A stretch of 64,000 nucleotides of DNA from positions 496,001 to 560,000 of the forward strand of contig NZ_JBHUHP010000001.1 of NCBI RefSeq assembly GCF_042682525.1. The letters are read 5' to 3'. Positions 55,508 to 63,750 of the stretch are shown here, one piece after another. A program made the translations under genes and the position numbers. The notes beneath the pieces are model-generated. The model did no database searches, had not been told where the DNA came from, and saw nothing but the letters and a program-made list of their open reading frames with translations. The DNA is from Blastococcus_B deserti. GTDB taxonomy: Bacteria; Actinomycetota; Actinomycetes; Mycobacteriales; Geodermatophilaceae. Each line of letters begins with the position of its first letter. Positions within the stretch are counted from its first letter, which is position 1.

Positions 55508-56905
55508 ATGCCGCGCACAACGACCACCCCGCCGGCGACGCGCACGGCCCAGCCCCGGCCCAGCATCGACCCAGCCGCCCGTCGCGCATCCGCCGCCGCC
55601 ACCGCGGAGGTGCTGCGCCAGATGCAGGCCCCCGGCTGGCGGCTCACCCTCGTAGACAGTCCGCCCGGGGCCGGCAAGACGACCCTCGTGGGCAGCGTTG
55701 CCGACGACCGGCTGCACGGCGGTGACCACAACATCCCGATCGTCACCCAGACCAATGCGCAGGCCGACGACCTGACACGCACGCTGTCGGCCCGCTTCAC
55801 CGGCAGCAACCGCACCATCGGCCGGCTCCACGCCTCGGACTACGCCGCCCCCGCGGACCTGAGTGCTGACCCGTCCGTCGTGTGCAGCAAGGACATCGGG
55901 GCGTTGACCGGCTGCTCGGTGGTCGTGGCCCCGGCCAAGAAGTGGGCCTTCGTCGACGCTGGCTCCTGGACATGGCCCTACGGGATCGTGGACGAGGTCT
56001 ACCAGATGCGCAGCGACGGCCTGCTTGAGGTGGCCGACCTGTTCGACGGCCTGCTCGCCGTCGGCGACCCCGGCCAGCTCAACCCGTGGACGTCCGGTGA
56101 CGAGAGCCTCGTCCGCGGCTACGACGGCACACCGCTCGCCTCCGCTGCACACACCCTCTTGCGCAGCCACCCCACCACGGCAGTGGTCACCCTGCCGACC
56201 TCGTGGCGGCTCGCGCCGTCCGCGGCGGCGGTCATCTCCGAGGCCTTCTACACCCAGCCGTTCACCGCCGCCAGCATGCCCGGCGCCCGCGCTCTGCAGC
56301 TGCGCCTGCCGGGCCGCGACAGCATCGACACCGCCCTGACGCACGCGGCCCAGACGGGGTGGACGCTGCTGGAGCTGCCCGAAGCCCACATGCCAACCGG
56401 CGACCCGCGCGCTGTGGACGCCCTGGTCGAACTCGTCACACGCACCCTGACCGGTGGCGCGACCTGTCGTGACGAGCGCGGGCGCATCTACCCCATCGCT
56501 GCCGAACACCTCGCAGTCGGAGTCGCGCACCGCGCGCAGCGCGATGCCGTCCGGTACGCCCTCGCGCCCGTGCTCACCGGGCTCGGCCTGGAGCCGGACG
56601 CCGTTGCTGTCGACACGGCCAACCGGCTGCAGGGTCGCGAGTTCGAGATTGTGTTCGCCTGGCACCCCATGAGTGGCCGCCGTGACGCCACGGCCTTCCA
56701 CATCGAAGCGGGCCGGTTGTGCGTGTTGCTGAGCCGGCACCGGCAGGCGTGTGTGCTGGTCACCCGCGGCGGACTGCGGCGCCAGCTGGAGACTTTCCCG
56801 CAGCCGGACAAGCTCTGGCTCGGTGAGCACCAGCCGACCGTCTCCGGGTGGGAGGCCAACCTGACCGTGCTTGACCACCTGCAGCCCCACCTGATCCGCG
56901 CGTGA
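55508..56905 (+). CDS. Module gene 4: SF1B (Upf1/Dna2-like) helicase
   Basis: The 465-residue motor has Walker A SPPGAGKTT (Lys57), an early IVTQTNAQADDL motif Ia, DE of motif II in GIVDEVYQM (Asp162-Glu163), motif III VGDPGQLNPW (185-194), and motif IV-like LPTSWRLAP. Motif V is DTANRLQGREFEIV (369-382) and motif VI is VLLSRHRQACVLVT (406-419). The order and the NRLQGREFEIV form resemble Upf1/Dna2-type SF1B helicases rather than UvrD. It lacks the 1B barrel and nuclease found in Dna2; those may be provided by module genes 2 and 3. A CGAGGAGTCC site precedes the ATG. Confidence 0.85.
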   Translation: MPRTTTTPPATRTAQPRPSIDPAARRASAAATAEVLRQMQAPGWRLTLVDSPPGAGKTTLVGSVADDRLHGGDHNIPIVTQTNAQADDLTRTLSARFTGSNRTIGRLHASDYAAPADLSADPSVVCSKDIGALTGCSVVVAPAKKWAFVDAGSWTWPYGIVDEVYQMRSDGLLEVADLFDGLLAVGDPGQLNPWTSGDESLVRGYDGTPLASAAHTLLRSHPTTAVVTLPTSWRLAPSAAAVISEAFYTQPFTAASMPGARALQLRLPGRDSIDTALTHAAQTGWTLLELPEAHMPTGDPRAVDALVELVTRTLTGGATCRDERGRIYPIAAEHLAVGVAHRAQRDAVRYALAPVLTGLGLEPDAVAVDTANRLQGREFEIVFAWHPMSGRRDATAFHIEAGRLCVLLSRHRQACVLVTRGGLRRQLETFPQPDKLWLGEHQPTVSGWEANLTVLDHLQPHLIRA

Positions 56906-57114
56906 GCTGCCCTGCCCGCAGTTCGTGCTGAGCGGCCACCGGGTCCGCTGTCGCCAGGCAATCCGGCGGCTGCCGCAGCAGGGGGCCATCTGCTGAAGCG
57001 GTTGGGGCTACCGGTCCCCGCCACAGAAGGGACGGGGTCCGGGCGACCGCACCGCATGTAGTGTCCGCGCGCCTTGCAGCGGCAGCGCTGAACGTATCGG
57101 GGAGGATGCAGTCC

Positions 57115-60100
57115 GTGACAACGCTTGAGGACATCCTGGGTCAGCTGTACGCCTCCGCGACCGATGAGCGGGACAAGGGCGACAAGTTCGAACGGCTGAT
57201 GCTGCAGTTCTTCAAGACGGATCTTCAGTGGTCTGAGCGGTTCTCGGACGTCTGGATGTGGATGGACTGGCCCGGACGGAACGGGCGTCCCGACACCGGC
57301 GTCGACCTCGTGGCCACGGACGCGGCGACCGGGGACACAGTCGCGATCCAGTGCAAGTTCTACGACCCGGCGACCACCATCTACAAGCACCACATCGACT
57401 CTTTCCTGGCGGCGTCTGGCAAGCACCCCATCGCCCAGCGGCTGATCGTGACCACCACCGACAAGTGGGGGGCGAACGCCGAAGAGGCCATCGAGAACCA
57501 GCAGATCCCGGTTCAGCGGCTGCGGTTCATGGACCTGGCCGAGTCCTCGATCGACTGGTCGCAGTTCGACCTGTCGACGCCCGAGGTCATGGCGCTCAAG
57601 GACAGGAAGAAGCTCCGCCCACACCAGCAGCTCGCGCTGGAGCGGGTCCGCAACGGCTTCGCCATCGAGGATCGCGGCAAGCTCATCATGGCCTGCGGCA
57701 CGGGCAAGACCTTCACCTCGCTGAAGATCGCCGAGGACCTGGTCAAGCCCGGCGGCACGGTCCTGTTCCTGGTGCCGTCCATCTCCCTGCTCGCCCAGAC
57801 CCTGCGCGAGTGGTCGATCGAGGTGGAGACCGACTTGCGCCCGTTCGCGGTGTGCTCCGACACCAAGGTCGGCAAGCGCACCCAGGCCCAGACGGACGAG
57901 GACATCCCGGTCGTCGATCTCGCCATTCCGGCCACCACCGACCCGAACCGTCTGTACGCCCAGCTGGCCGATACCGCTGCCGGTGCGGACAAGCTCACCG
58001 TGGTCTTCTCCACCTACCAGTCCATTGGCGTGGTCGCCGAGGCCCAGGGCCAGGGCCTGCCCGACTTCGACCTGGTGATCTGCGACGAGGCTCACCGCAC
58101 CACCGGGGCCACCCTTGTTGGCGAGGACGAGTCGGCCTTCGTCCGTGTGCACGACAACGACTTCATCCGGGCCGCTAGGCGCCTGTACATGACGGCCACT
58201 CCGCGCATCTACGACGACGCGTCCAAGGCCAAGGCTGGCCAGGCCCAAGCGGTCCTCGCCTCAATGGACGACGAGACCAAGTACGGCCAGGAGTTCCACC
58301 GCCTCGGCTTCGGCGAGGCCGTCAGCGCGGACCTGCTCACCGACTACAAGGTTCTCGTCCTTGCCGTGGACGAGAAGTCGGTCTCCCGCACGTTCCAAGT
58401 GCAACTGGCTGACGAAAACTCCGAGCTGAAGCTCGACGACGTCGCCAAGATCGTCGGCTGTTGGAACGGCCTGGCCAAACGGGGGCAGCTCGAAGCCGGC
58501 TTCGCCGCGGACCCCTCTCCGATGAGCCGGGCAGTCGCGTTCGCCCGCTCCATCAAGGACTCCAAGAAGTTCGCGGACCTGTTCAAGGGCATCGTCGCCG
58601 ACTACCTCGTGCAGTCGGGCATCACAGAGGACCCGCGCAAGCAGGACCACCCCCTTCTGTGCGAGGTCGAGCACGTCGACGGCACCTTCAACATCCTGGC
58701 CCGCAACGAAAAGCTCGACTGGCTCAAGGCCGGCATCGGCGAGGGGCATTGCCGGGTCCTGTCCAACGCCCGGTGCCTGTCGGAGGGCGTCGACGTCCCG
58801 GCGCTGGACGCGGTGATGTTCCTCAACCCGCGCAAGTCCGTGGTTGACGTCGTGCAGTCCGTGGGGCGGGTCATGCGCCGGGCCCCGGGCAAACAGTACG
58901 GCTACATCATCCTGCCGATCGGCATCCCCTCGGGCATGCAGCCGGAGGATGCCCTCCGGGACAACGACCGCTACGCCATCGTCTGGGAGGTACTCCAGGC
59001 TCTTCGCGCGCACGACGAGCGGTTCGACGCCATGGTCAACAAGATCGAGCTCAACCGCGCGTCGGACGACCGCATCCAGATCATCGGCGTTGGGGGCGGT
59101 GAAGACGATCAAGACGGCTCTGGCCCGCCGTCCTATGTGCAGGGCGAGTTCGCTTTTCCCGAGCTGGGCGAATGGCGGGAGGCGATCTACGCCAAGATCG
59201 TCCAGAAGGTCGGATCTCGTCGGTACTGGGAGGACTGGGCCAAGGACGTCGCCGTCATCGCCGAGAAGCACACGACGCGCATCACCGCCCTCCTCGACGA
59301 CCCTGACGTGCCGGTGCACGAGCAGTTCGACGCGTTCCTCACCGGACTCCGCGGCAATCTCAACGACTCCATCACCCGCGGCGACGCGATCGACATGCTT
59401 GCGCAGCACCTGATCACACGACCCGTGTTCGACGCACTGTTCGAGGGCTACTCGTTCACGGAACACAACCCGGTCTCCCAGGTCATGCAGGCGATGCTCG
59501 ACACCTTGGACGAGTACAACCTCGAAGCGGAGAACGAGACGCTGGACAGGTTTTACGAGTCTGTTCGGCTGCGTGCCGCCGGCATTGACAACGCCGAGGG
59601 CAAGCAGAAAATCATCGCCGAGTTGTATGAGAAGTTCTTCAGGACCGCCTTCCCGAAGACGGCGGATGCGCTCGGTATCGTCTACACTCCCATCGAGATT
59701 GTCGACTTCATCTTGGGTTCGGTCGAGCATCTCTTGGGAGCAGAGTTCGGAGCCTCCCTTTCGGACGACGGCGTGCACGTCTTGGATCCGTTCACCGGCA
59801 CTGGGACCTTTGTCGTCAGGCTCTTGCAGTCCGGGCTCATCAATCGCCACCACCTCGCGCGGAAGTATGCGAGCGAGCTGCACGCGAATGAAATCATGCT
59901 GCTTGCGTATTACATTGCAGCTATCAACATTGAGGCCGCATATCACGGGGTTGTCGCTCAGGATGATCCGGGAGCCGGATACGAGCCGTTCGATGGCATC
60001 GTGCTTACCGATACATTTCAGTCGACCGAAGTCGACGACGCCATCGACGATCTCATATTCCCGACGAATAATGCCCGACTCGAAGAGCAGAAGGCCCTCG

Positions 60101-61929
60101 ATATTCGAGTTATCGTTGGAAATCCGCCGTATTCCGTCGGGCAAACGTCGAGCAATGACAACAACGCAAATCTAAAGTACCCAACGCTCGACAAGGCGAT
60201 CGAGAGGTCCTATGCGCTGGGAACCTCTGCGAGAAGTGCCCGGACACTGTACGACTCCTACATTCGGGCGATCCGATGGGCTACGGACCGCGTAAGGGAC
60301 GCAGGAATCATTGCGTTCGTCACCAATGGCGGTTTCCTGGACGCGAATACGACGGACGGGCTCCGCAAGGCACTCGCTAGCGAGTTCGCCAGCGTCTACG
60401 TCTACAACCTCCGCGGCAATCAGCGCACTGCTGGTGAACTCTCTCGCAAGGAGGGGGGCAAGATTTTCGGGGCGGGCTCCCGGAACACGGTCGCGATCAC
60501 CTTCTTGGTCAAGAAGTCCGGACACGAAGGTCCTGCCACCATCTACTACCGTGATATCGGGGACTACTTGAGTCGCGAGGATAAGCTCGAGATCCTCGCC
60601 CGCGGGACATTCCGTGAGCTAGAGTGGGAAACCATTCTGCCCAATGGTGCCGGAGATTGGATCAATCAGCGCACCGGTCTTCTCGACGACCACTTGTCGC
60701 TTGGCTCGAAGTCGAGTTCTGATCCGACCGTATTCGGCATGTACACGCTCGGTCTGAATACCGGGAAAGATGCGCACGTGGTCAGCTTCTCGCGCGAGAA
60801 ACTCCAGGCACGAGTGGCAAAGATGTGCGCCTTCTACAACGCCGCTCTCGAGCACTTCGAATCGGAAGGATCAACAGATCAACTTCCCGTCGACCCGAGC
60901 ACGTTTGTCTGGAACCGAACCAGTAGGAATCACCTCGCTCGCCGCCGCAGGTACGACCAGGCTCGCGGCTCCGTTCGGCCGACGATTTACCGCCCCTTCT
61001 CGAAGGAGCTGGTGTACTACTCGAGTGATCTCAATGAAATGATGTACCGAACGGCGACTGCATTTCCGGAACTCGACGTCCCGAACTACGGGATCGCCAT
61101 CCTCGCGCCGGGACCTGATCTGCCTCTCGCTACTCTGTTCGTGGACGCGATTCCAAACCTCAATCTCTTCTCGTATCCAGCCCAGTTCTTTCCGCGTTGG
61201 GCGTACGAAGAGATCGATCCTGTCGGCGAAGCCCAGGAAGAGATCGGCCTCGCCACGCCAACTGGGGAGCGGGTCGGAAGGTACCGGCGAGTCGACAACA
61301 TCACTCCGGGTGTGGTCGCAGACTTCCAGGCGGCGTACGGAGCGGACGTCACTGCAGACGATGTCTTCTTCTATGTGTATGGACTGCTGCACTCTCCGGA
61401 CTATCGCACCCTGTTCTCGGCTGACCTAAAGAAGATGCTTCCCCGCGTCCCCAGAGTCCGCTTGCGCGATGACTTCGACGCGTTCGCGGGCGCTGGGCGA
61501 GCGCTGGCTGAGCTACACCGTGGCTACGAGCATGTCGACCCATACCCGCTGACAATCACTGGAGACCTGCCCGCGGGGCCTGGATCCGCCGACCTGTTCG
61601 GCTGGTACCACGTCGAAAAGATGCGGTTCGGCGGGAAGGGTAAGAGTAAAGACCGTTCTATGGTGGTCTACAACTCGCGCATTGCAATCTCGGATATTCC
61701 CGCGGAGGCTCATGAGTACATGCTGGGTTCACGGTCCGCGATTGAATGGATCCTCGATCGCTATCAGGTGAGGACTGACAAGGCGTCGGGCATTACTAGC
61801 GACCCAAATGACTGGGCTCGGGAAGTGGGGAACCCGCGCTACATTCTCGACCTCTTGTGCCGCGTCGTGACGGTCAGCGTCGAAACGGTGCGCATCGTGA
61901 GGGGGTTGCCGACGTTCGAGTTGCCATAA
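57115..61929 (+). CDS. Type ISP-like single-polypeptide restriction-modification enzyme
   Basis: The 1604-residue protein carries restriction, translocation, methylation and recognition in one chain, like LlaGI/LlaBIII. The N-terminal Mrr-like nuclease has TGVD64 and IQC-K81. The SF2 ATPase has ACGTGKT (Lys198), CDEAH (324-327), MTATPRIY and QSVGRVMRRAPGK. The N6-adenine methylase has LDPFTGTGTF near residue 890 and NPPYSVGQT at 1003. The last 450 residues are the target recognition part. The GTG at 57115 is chosen because GGGGAGGA lies eight bases upstream; an ATG at 57106 would sit on that site. From about 59.6 kb the codon usage is visibly more AT-rich than in the first half. Confidence 0.9.
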   Translation: MTTLEDILGQLYASATDERDKGDKFERLMLQFFKTDLQWSERFSDVWMWMDWPGRNGRPDTGVDLVATDAATGDTVAIQCKFYDPATTIYKHHIDSFLAASGKHPIAQRLIVTTTDKWGANAEEAIENQQIPVQRLRFMDLAESSIDWSQFDLSTPEVMALKDRKKLRPHQQLALERVRNGFAIEDRGKLIMACGTGKTFTSLKIAEDLVKPGGTVLFLVPSISLLAQTLREWSIEVETDLRPFAVCSDTKVGKRTQAQTDEDIPVVDLAIPATTDPNRLYAQLADTAAGADKLTVVFSTYQSIGVVAEAQGQGLPDFDLVICDEAHRTTGATLVGEDESAFVRVHDNDFIRAARRLYMTATPRIYDDASKAKAGQAQAVLASMDDETKYGQEFHRLGFGEAVSADLLTDYKVLVLAVDEKSVSRTFQVQLADENSELKLDDVAKIVGCWNGLAKRGQLEAGFAADPSPMSRAVAFARSIKDSKKFADLFKGIVADYLVQSGITEDPRKQDHPLLCEVEHVDGTFNILARNEKLDWLKAGIGEGHCRVLSNARCLSEGVDVPALDAVMFLNPRKSVVDVVQSVGRVMRRAPGKQYGYIILPIGIPSGMQPEDALRDNDRYAIVWEVLQALRAHDERFDAMVNKIELNRASDDRIQIIGVGGGEDDQDGSGPPSYVQGEFAFPELGEWREAIYAKIVQKVGSRRYWEDWAKDVAVIAEKHTTRITALLDDPDVPVHEQFDAFLTGLRGNLNDSITRGDAIDMLAQHLITRPVFDALFEGYSFTEHNPVSQVMQAMLDTLDEYNLEAENETLDRFYESVRLRAAGIDNAEGKQKIIAELYEKFFRTAFPKTADALGIVYTPIEIVDFILGSVEHLLGAEFGASLSDDGVHVLDPFTGTGTFVVRLLQSGLINRHHLARKYASELHANEIMLLAYYIAAINIEAAYHGVVAQDDPGAGYEPFDGIVLTDTFQSTEVDDAIDDLIFPTNNARLEEQKALDIRVIVGNPPYSVGQTSSNDNNANLKYPTLDKAIERSYALGTSARSARTLYDSYIRAIRWATDRVRDAGIIAFVTNGGFLDANTTDGLRKALASEFASVYVYNLRGNQRTAGELSRKEGGKIFGAGSRNTVAITFLVKKSGHEGPATIYYRDIGDYLSREDKLEILARGTFRELEWETILPNGAGDWINQRTGLLDDHLSLGSKSSSDPTVFGMYTLGLNTGKDAHVVSFSREKLQARVAKMCAFYNAALEHFESEGSTDQLPVDPSTFVWNRTSRNHLARRRRYDQARGSVRPTIYRPFSKELVYYSSDLNEMMYRTATAFPELDVPNYGIAILAPGPDLPLATLFVDAIPNLNLFSYPAQFFPRWAYEEIDPVGEAQEEIGLATPTGERVGRYRRVDNITPGVVADFQAAYGADVTADDVFFYVYGLLHSPDYRTLFSADLKKMLPRVPRVRLRDDFDAFAGAGRALAELHRGYEHVDPYPLTITGDLPAGPGSADLFGWYHVEKMRFGGKGKSKDRSMVVYNSRIAISDIPAEAHEYMLGSRSAIEWILDRYQVRTDKASGITSDPNDWAREVGNPRYILDLLCRVVTVSVETVRIVRGLPTFELP

Positions 61930-62060
61930 GATCGCCGGGTATCAGCGCCCCTTCGCTGTGAGTGCAGTGCGTTGCAGGGCCGCCGGCCAGCGACGATGCC
62001 GGTCGCGGGATCGCCTGGCTGTTCGTACGTGTGCTGGTGCTGCGCTTGACCGGCGTCGTG

Positions 62061-62171
62061 ATGGGCGCCTTTCGCCGCCAGCACAACTGCGACATCAAGT
62101 TCCTGTAGGCGCGCTACAGGGATCTGGAGGCGCGGATGGCGGAGTTGGAGGGCGAGTGGTCACGGAAGTAG
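62061..62171 (+). pseudogene. Remnant of a small coiled-coil gene with in-frame stop
   Basis: One frame reads MGAFRRQHNCDIKFL, a TAG stop, then ARYRDLEARMAELEGEW and a final stop. The two pieces would join into a plausible helical protein if the TAG were a sense codon. It lies 130 bases after the restriction gene in a stretch with no other clear feature. It is too short to identify. Confidence 0.35.
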
Positions 62172-62413
62172 CGGCCTCGCCCGGGTGGGTGCCCGGCTGC
62201 GCTTCGGGACGCGCAGCCGGCGCCGGACGGTGGGTCGTCGACCTCGCGAGCGGGCGCCGGGGCATGTGGCCTGGCCGGGTACCGCCGCGCGCCTGGCACA
62301 CGGACGACTCCGGAAATCCCGTTGTTCACAGGTCCCTGACCGATCGGGTCTGGTGGTACGTACGGCGTCGGGCTGGCTCGGGAGAGCTGCTGGCGAGCCT
62401 GGCCTCCCGCTGA
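62156..62413 (+). CDS. Small hypothetical protein (85 aa)
   Basis: A GTG with GGAGGGCGA just upstream opens a frame whose middle looks protein-like (GRWVVDLASGRRGMWPGRV, then RVWWYVRRRAGSGELLAS). No family is recognised. It overlaps the end of the preceding remnant. It may be real or chance in GC-rich DNA. Confidence 0.35.
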   Translation: MVTEVAASPGWVPGCASGRAAGAGRWVVDLASGRRGMWPGRVPPRAWHTDDSGNPVVHRSLTDRVWWYVRRRAGSGELLASLASR

Positions 62414-62557
62414 CCACGGTGCCCGGGAGGATCTGCGCCAGTTCGGCTGCGGCCTGGTCCAGCGGGCCCTCGGCTTGGTGAGAGATCCGTCCGAGAGCTC
62501 CGCGTTTCCCTCGGCGAGGTGACGCTTCCGCGGCCGCCGGTCGGCCAGCATGGAGGC

Positions 62558-63106
62558 ATGCAGTCCGACGCCGGCCCCGCCGATGCGGCCGAGCAGATTG
62601 CTGCGCGCGCCCGCCGTCAGACGCGCCTCTTGGTCACCGCGGGCCGGCTGCGGGAAGCGCGGGAGGAACTGCTGCGCGCCGAGCAGCTGCTGGTCGCTCG
62701 TGCTGCGGAAACCCGCGGCCAGCGCGCCCGCCGGGTGGTCAACCGGGCGCTGCGGGACGTGCGGGGCCAGCTGGGCCTGCTGGACCAGGCCACCGGCCGC
62801 GCACCGCTGTCCGCCGCGGTCGGGCCGAAGCGCACACGACCGGCGTGGGAGGCGCGGCTGGGCGAGGCGGCCACGTTGATCGGATGGGGGCAGGTGGCCT
62901 TGGCGCGGGCGGCGCTGGACGCGGCCGCCGATCAGCTCGCCGAACAGGATCTGCCGGCCTTCCACCCGACCCGGCTGCGGCTGGCGCGGCTGTACGAGCA
63001 GCTGGAACCGCCCCCGCGTCACGACGGACCCACGCCCGCCGCTACTCGCTCGAGCAGCGTGCGCACGGTCTCCGGCGGGCTGCCGACCCTGGGCCGGCGC
63101 CGATGA
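62558..63106 (+). CDS. Hypothetical helical protein (182 aa)
   Basis: The product is almost entirely helical and Ala/Arg/Leu-rich (QTRLLVTAGRLREAREELLR, ALARAALDAAADQLAEQD), with a disordered Ser/Thr/Pro tail. The repeating helix pairs resemble TPR-like scaffolds, but no consensus is clear. An alternative GTG start at 62519 would add 13 residues. It precedes the NYN gene by 160 bases. Function is not inferable. Confidence 0.5.
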   Translation: MQSDAGPADAAEQIAARARRQTRLLVTAGRLREAREELLRAEQLLVARAAETRGQRARRVVNRALRDVRGQLGLLDQATGRAPLSAAVGPKRTRPAWEARLGEAATLIGWGQVALARAALDAAADQLAEQDLPAFHPTRLRLARLYEQLEPPPRHDGPTPAATRSSSVRTVSGGLPTLGRRR

Positions 63107-63266
63107 CACGGGGTCAGGCTCACCGCGGGCGGGGTCAGTCCCGGCCAGGTCCGCCTGAAGCCGTCGGGCGCCAGCGAGCGACTGCGGCCGCCGGGGGACG
63201 ACATCAACTACACGACCCGCCCCGGGGGAGGAGTGCCGCAACTGCCGGCGGCGGGTCGCACGGCTT

Positions 63267-63740
63267 TTGCTCATCGACCTGAAGAACCTCAGCTACAGCG
63301 CCGATGGCGTGTTGATCAGCGCCCCCGACCTCGGCGTTCGGCTCGACGAAGTCCTCGCCCTGGCCGGTCCGGTGCACTACCGGCTTGTGGCTGCCCAACG
63401 TCACGTGCTCGTTCGCTACGGCGCCGAACTGGCGGCCAGGAACCTCCGGTGGCAGGTGTGCCGCTCTGGGCCCGACGAGGCCGACCGGGCGCTGACAGAG
63501 GCTGGCCGAGAGCTGCTCTCGCGCAACTATGGGCGCATCGTGGTTGCCTCCGGGGACCATTTCTTCGCCCCGTTCGGCGCGGTGTGCGACCTCTGTGTCG
63601 TTCTACCCCGAGGGGTCGTGGTCTCTGCCCGACTCGCCTCGGCGGCCACTGTGCTGACGACTCCCGTCCCGCTCGACCGTTCCCACTCTGTGACCGCCTC
63701 CGCCAGCCGGCCGGGCGTCTCCGTCCCCACTGCCGCTTGA
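63267..63740 (+). CDS. NYN/PIN-like domain protein
   Basis: The 157-residue protein starts LIDLKNLSYSADG, matching the first acidic motif of NYN (LabA/PIN-like) RNases. Near the end it has GRIVVASGDHFFAPFGA, the SGDxxF motif carrying the other acidic residues, then the ARLASAATVLTTP strand. NYN proteins are metal-dependent ribonucleases, some of them in phage defence or toxin systems. The TTG start is uncertain: a GTG at 63233 with a strong GGGGGAGGA site lies in a different frame, so a small indel between them is possible. The membrane-protein gene begins 10 bases downstream. Confidence 0.65.
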   Translation: MLIDLKNLSYSADGVLISAPDLGVRLDEVLALAGPVHYRLVAAQRHVLVRYGAELAARNLRWQVCRSGPDEADRALTEAGRELLSRNYGRIVVASGDHFFAPFGAVCDLCVVLPRGVVVSARLASAATVLTTPVPLDRSHSVTASASRPGVSVPTAA

Positions 63741-63750
63741 GAGGCTCGTC

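Noticed and set aside
57061..57114. Earlier starts (57061 or 57106) for the type ISP gene
   Set aside because: 57061 lies upstream of the GGGGAGGA site and 57106 lies on it. Only the GTG at 57115 has normal spacing.
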